Source: a virus. Taken from it: a stretch of 20,517 nucleotides of DNA. A model generated the notes under the pieces. It worked only from the letters and a program-made list of their open reading frames with translations. It searched no databases and was not told the DNA's origin. Where the stretch lies: IMG/VR virus record IMGVR_UViG_3300000117_004791, positions 4,611 through 25,127 of that record; one strand, written 5' to 3'. This document shows positions 1 through 6,755 of the stretch, piece after piece (positions within the stretch are counted from its first letter, which is position 1; the number at the start of each line of letters is the position of its first letter). A program made the translations under genes and the position numbers.

Positions 1-42
1 GTTGCTGCCATAAGCGGCATATAGTGTTGGTAAATATTTCAT
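1..42 (-). CDS. Gamma-glutamylcyclotransferase-like protein (AIG2/GGCT fold), N-terminal fragment
   Basis: Only the first 14 codons lie in the window; the gene continues past base 1. They read MKYLPTLYAAYGSN. A hydrophobic strand followed by YGSN is the signature opening of the gamma-glutamylcyclotransferase / AIG2-like family, where this loop forms part of the substrate pocket that recognises gamma-glutamyl or similar amide-linked groups. A strong ribosome site, AAGGAG, lies 6 nt upstream of the ATG and overlaps the stop codon of the amidoligase gene, so the two genes form one operon and are probably translationally coupled. Amidoligases and cyclotransferase-like enzymes are known genomic partners: one makes an amide bond, the other may remove or cyclise it. 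The call rests on 14 residues plus this context and is therefore moderate; the catalytic glutamate cannot be seen. Confidence 0.6.
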   Translation of the reverse strand, partial: MKYLPTLYAAYGSN

Positions 43-48
43 ATCGTT

Positions 49-55
49 CTCCTTA
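49..55 (-). promoter_or_regulatory. Ribosome binding site of the cyclotransferase-like gene, overlapping the amidoligase stop
   Basis: On the minus strand the sequence TAAGGAG carries both the amidoligase TAA stop (53-55) and an AAGGAG Shine-Dalgarno core (49-54), 6 nt from the ATG at 42-40. It fixes the start of the edge-truncated gene. Confidence 0.75.
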
Positions 56-1039
56 GTTAAGTTCGTCGTATCGCGCATCTAGGTAGTTGGATACCTCGGT
101 GCTGACACCGTTGTAGAAAGTAGCGTCTTCAACAGAGCGCGGGGCATCTTGGCTCACGCCGATAAAGACGAGGAAAGCCTCATAATCAAAATCCTGAACA
201 TCTTCTGGATTGTAGAAAGTCTCCAGAGCTTCAGGAGACACGCTTGTTTCATAGCCGCGACCCATGTTGAGGACGTAGCGGTTGCCTCTCCAGTTGAGAG
301 CGCCACCGTTGGCCGCTACAACCTTGCGGGCGATATCAAAAGGTACTGTTCGGCGACCTCTGAACGAGTAGCTGGCAGGCTGACGAGCATCTGCGATCTC
401 GCAAGACTTAGTGACAAAATCCATCAGGAATTTAACCCACATTGAGATTTTGGTGTAGCAGGTAGTCCCTGAGTGCTGGCGGAACTCAATCGCGCCGCGT
501 CTCGCTACGTTGGTGAGGTTGACCTTGTAGTAGCGGCCCATCGCGCACTCTTGGCTGTCCTTGCTGGTGCAAGCGCTTACAGAGTCAACGCGGTTCTTGA
601 TTGAGCGCGCCCAGCGAGACTCACCACGGCGGCTGCGCGGCATTATGTTATCAATATCGTCCTCAAACCGCGCATATCGTTCAAAGACCTTAGCAACCTG
701 AGACACAGTCATTGACTGAGCATCTAGGTGAACGTGAAGGCCACAGCTACGATTTACCGTAACGCCCTCAATGCTGTTGATTGCGTCACAAACCTTTTTA
801 AGCTGCGCGAACCCGTCTTCACCCTGAAGAATCGGGCTGACAATCTCGCCAGTAAGACCTGAGCGATCATGAAGTGAAGCGTCAGTGACGATTTTCCAGT
901 AGCTGCGGGTAGTGTGGTTGTAACCCTCAACGTGGCAAGCGATACCAGCGTCTGACATTGCGCGAGCAACCTCTGAACGAGTGGCTCCAACGTACTCAAT
1001 TTCAATGCCAAATTTGCGGTTGCGGTCTTGAGAAATCAT
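53..1039 (-). CDS. Amidoligase (glutamine-synthetase-like COOH-NH2 ligase family)
   Basis: A 328-residue protein of the phage/bacterial amidoligase family (Amidoligase_2 type), thought to form an amide bond between a carboxyl and an amine using ATP. The family's conserved blocks appear in order: FGIEIEY at residues 10-16, GEIVSPIL in the first third (metal/ATP-site acidic residue), CGLHVHLD (histidine-rich block) and EFRQHSGT near the middle (Arg/His block). The length suits a complete single-domain enzyme. The start is the ATG at 1039-1037, preceded by AGAGGT at a suitable distance. The next minus-strand gene begins 10 nt after its stop and looks like a cyclotransferase, the usual partner. 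The in vivo substrate is unknown; peptide, cell-wall or small-molecule modification has been suggested for relatives. It is transcribed away from the packaging operon under its own promoter, so it behaves like an accessory gene. Confidence 0.85.
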   Translation of the reverse strand: MISQDRNRKFGIEIEYVGATRSEVARAMSDAGIACHVEGYNHTTRSYWKIVTDASLHDRSGLTGEIVSPILQGEDGFAQLKKVCDAINSIEGVTVNRSCGLHVHLDAQSMTVSQVAKVFERYARFEDDIDNIMPRSRRGESRWARSIKNRVDSVSACTSKDSQECAMGRYYKVNLTNVARRGAIEFRQHSGTTCYTKISMWVKFLMDFVTKSCEIADARQPASYSFRGRRTVPFDIARKVVAANGGALNWRGNRYVLNMGRGYETSVSPEALETFYNPEDVQDFDYEAFLVFIGVSQDAPRSVEDATFYNGVSTEVSNYLDARYDELN

Positions 1040-1081
1040 AATTTTACCTCTTTTTTAAGTGAACGGTTTGTCTCTCAATGT

Positions 1082-1144
1082 TTGTAATTATATACACCCC
1101 ATTGACCATTGCAAGCGATTTTTTACCCAAAACGTGAAAAAAAT
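1082..1144 (-). promoter_or_regulatory. Sigma70-like promoter for the amidoligase operon, copy A of a duplicated promoter region
   Basis: Read on the minus strand: -35 TTGCAA (1114-1109), a 16-nt spacer, and a perfect -10 TATAAT (1092-1087), about 50 nt upstream of the amidoligase ATG. A T-rich block ATTTTTTTCAC (1144-1134) lies upstream, where an UP element would sit. Two 11-nt blocks (1082-1092 and 1134-1144) recur identically at 9251-9261 and 9302-9312, with 52 nt here and 51 nt there between block starts. The leaders also match in part (GTTCACTT here, GTTTACTT there). Confidence 0.7.
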
Positions 1145-1174
1145 AGCTTTTTTGCAAAAAAAATGGGTTTTGTA

Positions 1175-1183
1175 TGCTAAAAT
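1175..1183 (+). promoter_or_regulatory. Possible extended -10 promoter for the 1215-8842 operon
   Basis: TGCTAAAAT fits the extended -10 form TGnTATAAT with one mismatch and lies 31 nt before the ATG at 1215. The only -35-like hexamer, TTGCAA at 1152-1157, is 20 nt upstream of the -10, which is too far for a standard promoter, so this would rely on the extended -10. No other + strand promoter was seen before the operon. Confidence 0.4.
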
Positions 1184-1214
1184 GGAAAAAAATCACTTCG
1201 GCTAGAGGGAAAAA

Positions 1215-1781
1215 ATGAAAATTGAGAAGCGTGATGTGCAAATGCTGCCAATCTCAGAAATCCTCCCATATGAACGAAATCCAAGAGATCACTCCCAAAA
1301 TCAAATAGAAGAACTCAAAAACAGCATCAGACAGTGGGGCTGGACGATGCCTGTTCTGGTTGATGAAGAAAAGATGGTGATTGCGGGACACGGAAGACTG
1401 TATGCCGCCCAAGAGCTAGGGATTGATGAAGTTCCTTGCTTGATGACCACTGGATGGAGCGATGAACAGAAACAGGCATATGTGATTGCCGACAACAAGA
1501 TTGCGGAGAACAGCACATGGAACCAAGAGCTTTACATAAGCGAGTTGCGGAAGCTGGATGATGTTGGTTTTGACCTGACTCTGGCAGGACTTGATCCCGA
1601 CTTTGTGGACAACTTCAGCTTCAGCCCAAATCTAGCTCCGATGACAAATTTTGCGGATGTGACCAGCGATCAGATTCAAAAGACATCAGAAAGCCTTGGA
1701 GAATATGAGAACAAACAAAACTCAACTGTAATGGCAATATGCCCTCATTGCGGTGAAGAGTTTGAGTTTTCAGGTTCTTAA
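1215..1781 (+). CDS. ParB-like domain protein with a C-terminal CxxC motif
   Basis: 188 residues. Residues about 7-100 form a ParB/sulfiredoxin-like domain: LPISEILPYERNPRDHS, then a helix, then the AGHGR box at about residues 58-62 (position of the nucleotide-binding GERR-like box in ParB), then IADNK. This sub-type, including the following segment that reads ISELRKLDDVGFDLTLAGLD, is the one usually fused to the N-terminus of phage adenine-type DNA methyltransferases. Here the methyltransferase domain is absent and the protein ends in CPHCGEEFEF, a single zinc-knuckle-like Cys pair. It may therefore be a stand-alone DNA-recognition or nuclease-like subunit. A weak ribosome site (GAGGG) precedes the ATG. 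It is the first gene of a coupled operon whose next gene starts 1 nt after its stop and encodes a methyltransferase of a different type. Exact role unknown. Confidence 0.75.
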   Translation: MKIEKRDVQMLPISEILPYERNPRDHSQNQIEELKNSIRQWGWTMPVLVDEEKMVIAGHGRLYAAQELGIDEVPCLMTTGWSDEQKQAYVIADNKIAENSTWNQELYISELRKLDDVGFDLTLAGLDPDFVDNFSFSPNLAPMTNFADVTSDQIQKTSESLGEYENKQNSTVMAICPHCGEEFEFSGS

Positions 1782-1782
1782 T

Positions 1783-2568
1783 ATGAGTTTTGACCTTTAC
1801 GAAATAGATGGCCTGCTGAACTCCAAAAGATGGGACTTTGCCAAAACAATGGCGGGCATCCCTCATTACTACACGCTCAAGGAAAAATGGGGTGATGACA
1901 ACGAATTTGATGAAATAGTAAGCCTGATTAAAAAGCATGGAGTGGTAGAGAAGTGGAGATCATACACCCACAGCTACCTGTATTTGTCTGGCTATAAATA
2001 CTGGGGCTTGCCCGTGGGCAATGAATTTCTCATAAATCGGGCGAGGTATCAGGAGAAAACCCCATACAACCAAATCAGCAAAAACTATGATGATCTTTTC
2101 TACAAGAAAAAATATATGGAAGAAAATCGGGCGCTTTTTCGTCGTCTGAAGGTGTCCGGCAAGGTTCTTGATATTGGGTGTGGCACGGGATTGGCTACAG
2201 AGTGGGCAAACATCCAGCCGGAGAACTACGTTGGAATTGACCCGTCTTACGGGATGCTTCAGAAGTTTATCTGGAAACATCCAGAGTTTGCGGTCAGTTT
2301 GCGGTGCTGCCGTTTTGAAAATTTCTATATGCGTGGGTTTGATACCATCATTGCGCTTTATGGCTCTGCGTCATATATCCTAGAAGCCAGCAGGGTTCAC
2401 AAGCTGCTAAATAAGGGCGGAACTGCTTATCTGATGTATTACGCGCCACACTACAAGCCAGTTACAAGCAGGATCAGCGGGGTAGAAGACTGCGAGGTTG
2501 TTTCATATCCGGCGCTTCCAGATCAGATTAAATTTTCAAATTATGTGATTGATGTATGGCGGAAGTGA
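1783..2568 (+). CDS. Class I SAM-dependent methyltransferase
   Basis: 261 residues from the ATG at 1783. An upstream in-frame ATG at 1753 lies inside the preceding gene and is less likely. Motif I of Rossmann methyltransferases is clear: VLDIGCGTG at about residues 128-136, followed by the acidic end of strand 2 in YVGIDPS (about 150-155). The roughly 120 residues before it are not recognised, and no DPPY/NPPY motif of base amino-methyltransferases was seen, so the target is not necessarily DNA; small-molecule or sugar methylation is equally possible. A 13-nt overlap with the downstream glycosyltransferase implies translational coupling and perhaps consecutive steps on one substrate. Confident for the fold, low for the substrate. 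Confidence 0.75.
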   Translation: MSFDLYEIDGLLNSKRWDFAKTMAGIPHYYTLKEKWGDDNEFDEIVSLIKKHGVVEKWRSYTHSYLYLSGYKYWGLPVGNEFLINRARYQEKTPYNQISKNYDDLFYKKKYMEENRALFRRLKVSGKVLDIGCGTGLATEWANIQPENYVGIDPSYGMLQKFIWKHPEFAVSLRCCRFENFYMRGFDTIIALYGSASYILEASRVHKLLNKGGTAYLMYYAPHYKPVTSRISGVEDCEVVSYPALPDQIKFSNYVIDVWRK

Positions 2569-3257
2569 TCACCATCTCTTGTACGGTCATGCATGCCTCT
2601 TTTGACCGGAAGCGCAGATATGCCGTGAGTTCTTTGATATCCGCTCTGGGAGAGGAGGAAATCCGGCAAAATTGGCTAGACTTTCAGGTGATGGGGGACA
2701 TGTATGGGAGAGGCCCGTGGTGGAACGCCAAAAGATGCTGGACTCACGCGCTTACAACTGACTCTACTCATCATCTTCTTTTGCAGGATGACGTAGAGGT
2801 TTGTGATGGTTTTGTGGAGGGGCTTCCTCAAATTGTGGCGGGATTCCCCGATGACGTGATCAGCCTGTTTGCCATGCCGAGAAAAGGGTTCTCAGGTATG
2901 GATTGTCGGTGGGGAGAGGCTGAGGGTACTTGGGGGTGCGCTGTTGTCATGCCAAAGGCACTAATTTGGGAGTTTTTGCAGTGGGAGCAAGAAAACATCA
3001 AGCCTGAATTTAAGCACGATGACTCTCGTGTTTCGCTGTGGTGCTGCAACACCAAGAGAACTGTAAAGGTTCCTTTCCCAAACCCCGTGAATCATCTGGA
3101 TATGAAAAGTACGATGGGCAACCGCTGGTCAAAGCCCAGAGTCAGCGATAACTTTCTGAGCGAGCCAATATCAAGCATCAACTGGCTTGAGACATCCCCC
3201 ATGATGAGGTCGGTCAACTCATATACCGCTTACAACGGGTTTTTGATAAAAAAATGA
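2556..3257 (+). CDS. Putative glycosyltransferase (GT-A-like)
   Basis: 233 residues. The order of elements suits a GT-A-fold transferase: an N-terminal strand (ITISCTVMHAS), a basic segment, WWNAKRCWTHAL, then LLLQDDVEV with Asp78-Asp79 in the place of the DxD metal/sugar-nucleotide motif. A central WGCAVVMPKA strand and a later acidic HDDSR follow, in the position of a catalytic-base region. No signal peptide or membrane segment is visible, so it should act in the cytoplasm. Its start overlaps the methyltransferase end by 13 nt and its end overlaps the IbrA-like gene by 4 nt (ATGA). Given the neighbours, glycosylation of a modified base is possible, but a protein or surface-sugar target is not excluded. 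Confidence 0.65.
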   Translation: MAEVITISCTVMHASFDRKRRYAVSSLISALGEEEIRQNWLDFQVMGDMYGRGPWWNAKRCWTHALTTDSTHHLLLQDDVEVCDGFVEGLPQIVAGFPDDVISLFAMPRKGFSGMDCRWGEAEGTWGCAVVMPKALIWEFLQWEQENIKPEFKHDDSRVSLWCCNTKRTVKVPFPNPVNHLDMKSTMGNRWSKPRVSDNFLSEPISSINWLETSPMMRSVNSYTAYNGFLIKK

Positions 3258-4420
3258 GAGTTTACTTAAAAAACAACGTGTATGAGGAGGCACTGGAAAG
3301 AATACGCTACGTTGTGCGTGAATTTGAAAATTTTGGGGTGTGGTTCAGCGGAGGCAAGGACTCAACAGTCATCTTGAACCTTGTTCTGAAGGTAGCAGAA
3401 GAGGAGGGGCGGCTACCTGTTCCGGTCTGTTTTGTTGACCAAGAGGCCGAATGGGGCGCGGTGGTAGAGTACACAAGGAGCGTTATGAGCGACCCCAGAG
3501 TGAAACCATTCTGGCTTCAGGTTCCAATTCGTCTTTTCAACTCCACATCAGCAGAGAACAGTTGGCTCAATTGTTGGGCAGAAGGCGAAAGCTGGATGCG
3601 GGACAAAGAAGATATATCCATCAAGGACAATAAATACGACACAGATCGTTTCGGAAAAATGTTTGATCGGTTTCTTGCCGTTGAGTACCCAGATCAGAAG
3701 GTTGCATTCTTTGGAGGCGTTCGGGCAGAAGAGAGTCCCAGCCGAAATGTCACCCTGACCTACCATGCGACCTACAAGCACATCACATGGGGGAAAATTA
3801 TAGACAAAGAAGTAGGGCAGTTTTCCTTCTATCCCATCTACGATTGGGGTTGGCGCGACATCTGGAAGGCGATTCACCAGAACGGATGGCCGTACTGCAC
3901 CATATATGACCAGTTCTATCGGTATGGAATATCACCCATCAAGATGCGCGTTTCCAACCTGCATCATGAAACGGCTTACGATCAGCTTTTTTATCTGCAA
4001 GAAATGGAGCCTGAGACTTGGAGCAAGCTAACGCAGAGACTTCAAGGGATAGGGCAAGCGAGGCATATCACCAAAGAGGATATGTTCACGGTGACCGAGT
4101 TGCCATATATGTTCTCTAGCTGGCCGGAGTACAGGGATTATTTGGTTGATAAGCTCATTCCAGAAGAAAGGCAGGAGTTGTTCCGCAAACGGTTTGCTTG
4201 GGATGACGAGAAATACGAGGATATGGCGTTACCAGAGGAGCGATATCGGGTTGAGATTCAGACCGTGCTGTCCAATGACTATTACTTCACAAAGCTGCAT
4301 AACTTCAACAACAGACCCCAAGGGGCGAATTTCTTGAAGTTTAAGCGAGGGCTGTCTATTAATTGGTCGCTCCCAGAGAATCATTTGAAATATATCAAGA
4401 AAGAGCAGCGAGGGGCTTGA
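3254..4420 (+). CDS. ibrA: IbrA-like PP-loop ATPase (PAPS reductase family, DUF3440-type)
   Basis: 388 residues. FSGGKDS at residues 31-37 is the PP-loop of the ATP pyrophosphatase / PAPS reductase superfamily, which adenylates a substrate, often for sulfur transfer. GVRAEESPSR (about 154-163) is the second conserved block, and YPIYDWGWRDIW plus RYGISPIKMRVSNL follow as in PAPS-reductase-like proteins. The long C-terminal helical part (LHHETAYDQLFYLQEMEPETW onward, read in pieces) matches the IbrA sub-type rather than true PAPS reductase, which is shorter. The next gene is an IbrB-like ParB protein, the known partner of IbrA. DndC of DNA phosphorothioation is a related PP-loop enzyme, so nucleic-acid sulfur chemistry is a reasonable but unproven idea. 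Four-nt ATGA overlap upstream, 1-nt overlap downstream. Confidence 0.8.
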   Translation: MRVYLKNNVYEEALERIRYVVREFENFGVWFSGGKDSTVILNLVLKVAEEEGRLPVPVCFVDQEAEWGAVVEYTRSVMSDPRVKPFWLQVPIRLFNSTSAENSWLNCWAEGESWMRDKEDISIKDNKYDTDRFGKMFDRFLAVEYPDQKVAFFGGVRAEESPSRNVTLTYHATYKHITWGKIIDKEVGQFSFYPIYDWGWRDIWKAIHQNGWPYCTIYDQFYRYGISPIKMRVSNLHHETAYDQLFYLQEMEPETWSKLTQRLQGIGQARHITKEDMFTVTELPYMFSSWPEYRDYLVDKLIPEERQELFRKRFAWDDEKYEDMALPEERYRVEIQTVLSNDYYFTKLHNFNNRPQGANFLKFKRGLSINWSLPENHLKYIKKEQRGA

Positions 4421-4992
4421 TGGCACAAGAAGATCATCCAATAAGCGCGGTCAGATGGATTCCTGTTGAAGACATAGAGCCAAATGACTACAACCCAAAC
4501 TCCGTAGCTACACAAGAGATGCGGTTGTTATATACATCAATCAAGCATGATGGCTATACCCAGCCTATTGTGACGATATGGGACGAGGAGCGAGGGAAAT
4601 ACGTTATTGTTGACGGTTTCCATAGATATTTTACCTGTAAGAACAATCAGGACATTCAGGACTCAACAGGGGGATGCTTGCCTGTCGTTGTCATAGAGAA
4701 AGGCATTAATGAACGCATGGCTGCAACTGTGCGACATAACAGAGCAAGAGGGAGCCACAGCATATCCGGCATGAGCAGCATGGTATTCTCGTTACTTGAA
4801 AACGGATGGAAAGATCACGAAATATGCAATCACTTGGGTATGGAGCCAGAGGAATTGCTCAGGTTAAAGCACATTACGGGCTTTTCTAAACTGTTTGAAA
4901 ATGTAGAATACGCAAAAGCATGGGAAAGCAAGCAGCAGATTCGCTTGCGAAAGCAGCACAAAACGGCGGAAAACGGTAACGGTAATGGCTAA
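4420..4992 (+). CDS. ibrB: IbrB-like ParB-domain protein
   Basis: 190 residues from the ATG at 4420, which overlaps the previous stop (TGATG) and has GAGGGG just upstream; an in-frame ATG at 4363 lies inside the previous gene and is not needed. The ParB-like fold shows as WIPVEDIEPNDYNPN (about 13-27), a helix, QPIVTIWDEE, VDGFHRYFTCK at about 66-76 (the box equivalent to GERR in ParB), and then RHNRARGSH, typical of IbrB. A helical C-terminus (LLENGWKDHEICNHLGM) could be a helix-turn-helix. IbrA and IbrB were first described as regulators of immunoglobulin-binding genes in E. coli, and the pair recurs in phages and genomic islands. It probably works with the preceding PP-loop ATPase. The last 8 nt overlap the TerS start. 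Confidence 0.8.
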   Translation: MAQEDHPISAVRWIPVEDIEPNDYNPNSVATQEMRLLYTSIKHDGYTQPIVTIWDEERGKYVIVDGFHRYFTCKNNQDIQDSTGGCLPVVVIEKGINERMAATVRHNRARGSHSISGMSSMVFSLLENGWKDHEICNHLGMEPEELLRLKHITGFSKLFENVEYAKAWESKQQIRLRKQHKTAENGNGNG

Positions 4993-5545
4993 AAAAATCA
5001 CTGATGAAGTAGAAATACAGATCAGGGACGAGTACATACATGGGTTTCTGGATTCGGAGGGGGTCAGGAAATACCCCACGATTGAGGCGCTGGCAAAACG
5101 CCACGATGTCGCCTACAGAACTCTGTCAACCAAGGCCAAGGCTTCCGATTGGCAAGGCCAGAAAAATCGCTATCAGACAGAGCTAAAGCAAAAGCTGGAT
5201 GATGAGCGTATGCAGAGGATTGTGGACGAGTCTAAGCGGCTAGATGACACCTGCATCCAGTTGGCAATGGGTATGTTGAACGTGGTTGGCCGCAAGATAC
5301 AAAAGCACATGGAGGAAGAAAGGTCAGACCCTGAATATGAGGGTATTCCCGCTCATGTAATGAGTCATTTATCAGCAACAACCGCCAATGCCCAGAAAAT
5401 AGGTAAGCTGGCTCTTGGCGAAGCACAGGAAATATCTAAGGTAGCAGCAGATGTCAGCAACCCCGATGCCTTCAGAGCAGTTATGGAACAACTTGACGAG
5501 CTTGCGGCAGCAAGGTCACAAGGCGACAGCGAATCTTTACACTGA
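4985..5545 (+). CDS. Putative terminase small subunit (TerS-like)
   Basis: 186 residues. It lies immediately before the large terminase. Its N-terminus has a helix-turn-helix-like region (residues about 30-60: TIEALAKRHDVAYRTLSTKA), as expected for a small terminase that binds the packaging start site. A charged helical middle (QTELKQKLDDERMQRIVDESK, in pieces) could form the oligomerisation coiled coil. There is no strong Shine-Dalgarno; the ATG sits 8 nt inside the end of the IbrB-like gene, so translation is probably coupled. Its 3' end overlaps the TerL start by 95 nt. The assignment is mostly by position plus HTH and helical character; direct family recognition is weak. Confidence 0.65.
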   Translation: MAKKITDEVEIQIRDEYIHGFLDSEGVRKYPTIEALAKRHDVAYRTLSTKAKASDWQGQKNRYQTELKQKLDDERMQRIVDESKRLDDTCIQLAMGMLNVVGRKIQKHMEEERSDPEYEGIPAHVMSHLSATTANAQKIGKLALGEAQEISKVAADVSNPDAFRAVMEQLDELAAARSQGDSESLH

Positions 5546-6755
5546 ATGGCTAACTAAAGCTCGGCCCAAGCAACTAACCCCACAGGGTGATTGGCACATC
5601 TGGCTCATATTGGCTGGACGGGGATGGGGAAAGACCTTCACAGGGGCTAGTGACGCGCTACTGTACGCGCTCAGGAACCCCGAATCCCAAGTTGCTATCG
5701 TAACCCCCACATTCGGCGATCTGCGGCGAGTGGCCTTTGACGGCCCATCTGGGATGCTTCGCATGATACCTAAAGGCGCATTACTCAGCGGCAGGGGTCA
5801 AGGATACAACGCCTCTGCATCAGAGGTTCGTTTATACAACGGATCAAAGATAATGGGGTTCAGCGCAACAGAGCCAGACAGATTGCGAGGCCCGCAATTC
5901 CATAGAGCTTGGTGTGACGAGCTTGCAGCGTGGAGATACCCAGAGACATTTGATCAGCTAATGTTTGGCTTACGCTTGGGCGAAAAACCTCAGTGCATAA
6001 TAACAACCACCCCAAAGCCCACCCCGATTATTAGAACTTTGATGCAACGGGATGATTGTCACATAACTACAGGCACCACCTTTGAGAACAAAGAAAATCT
6101 AGCTGAGTCTACGCTTCAAATGCTTAAAGAAAAGTATGAAGGTACAACCCTTGGCAGACAGGAGCTATATGCCGAGGTTATTGATGCAATGGAGGGAGCG
6201 CTATGGACTCCATCATTGATAGACGCGAAACGTGAAAAGGTAACAAATGTTACGGAAAAAATAACAAATGTCATTGTTGCGGTTGATCCCGCTGTCACCT
6301 CGGGAGACTCATCTGATGAAACAGGGGTTGTCGTGGTGGGAAAGGACTCTAATAACGAGTATTATGTGCTGGATGACAAGTCGGGCAAATATAAGCCGGA
6401 TCAATGGGGCCAGTTAGCTATTGACCTCTTCTATCAGTGGGATGCTGACAGAATCGTTGCTGAAGTTAATAACGGCGGCGATCTAGTAGAGAAGCTGATT
6501 CGCACCCTTGATTCAGGGGTAAGGTACAAGTCAGTACACGCCACAAGAGGAAAAATGGTTAGGGCAGAGCCTGTAGCCGCCCTCTATGAACAAGGCAGAG
6601 TCCATCACTGCGGCGTGTTTTCAGAGCTTGAAACGCAAATGTGTACATACACAGGCGAAAGGCCAAAACCTTCTCCAGACAGACTAGACGCACTTGTGTG
6701 GGGTTTATCAGAATTGAATAAATCTCGCGGTGATGTTTCTTGGAGAATTAGCTGA
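5451..6755 (+). CDS. Terminase large subunit (GTA-like / Terminase_6 type)
   Basis: 434 residues, the packaging ATPase-nuclease that drives DNA into the prohead. The stretch ARPKQLTPQGDW (37-48) followed by Walker A AGRGWGKT (55-62) is characteristic of the TerL group that includes the gene transfer agent packaging protein. Walker B is HRAWCDE with Asp156-Glu157. The C-terminal nuclease shows three acidic sites: VAVDPA (Asp279), AEVNNGG (Glu338) and PDRLDALVW (Asp413). All key residues are present, so the enzyme should be active. The ATG at 5451 has AAGG about 9 nt upstream and gives an N-terminus of normal length, but it places 95 nt of coding sequence inside TerS; a start at TTG codons near 5493 or 5502 is the alternative. 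The stop overlaps the portal start (TGATG). Confidence 0.92.
   Translation: MSATPMPSEQLWNNLTSLRQQGHKATANLYTEWLTKARPKQLTPQGDWHIWLILAGRGWGKTFTGASDALLYALRNPESQVAIVTPTFGDLRRVAFDGPSGMLRMIPKGALLSGRGQGYNASASEVRLYNGSKIMGFSATEPDRLRGPQFHRAWCDELAAWRYPETFDQLMFGLRLGEKPQCIITTTPKPTPIIRTLMQRDDCHITTGTTFENKENLAESTLQMLKEKYEGTTLGRQELYAEVIDAMEGALWTPSLIDAKREKVTNVTEKITNVIVAVDPAVTSGDSSDETGVVVVGKDSNNEYYVLDDKSGKYKPDQWGQLAIDLFYQWDADRIVAEVNNGGDLVEKLIRTLDSGVRYKSVHATRGKMVRAEPVAALYEQGRVHHCGVFSELETQMCTYTGERPKPSPDRLDALVWGLSELNKSRGDVSWRIS

Noticed and set aside
1044-1241. 65-codon minus-strand open frame in the divergent promoter region
   Set aside because: Phe-rich low-complexity translation of A/T tracts, with promoter elements of both strands inside it; no ribosome site.
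1753-1782. Upstream ATG start for the methyltransferase at 1753
   Set aside because: It lies inside the preceding coding region, and the ATG at 1783 directly after the stop gives a normal coupled arrangement.
3254-4420. Assimilatory PAPS reductase (auxiliary metabolic gene for sulfur)
   Set aside because: The protein is much longer than true PAPS reductases, has the IbrA-type C-terminal region, and is paired with an IbrB-like gene rather than with sulfur-assimilation genes.
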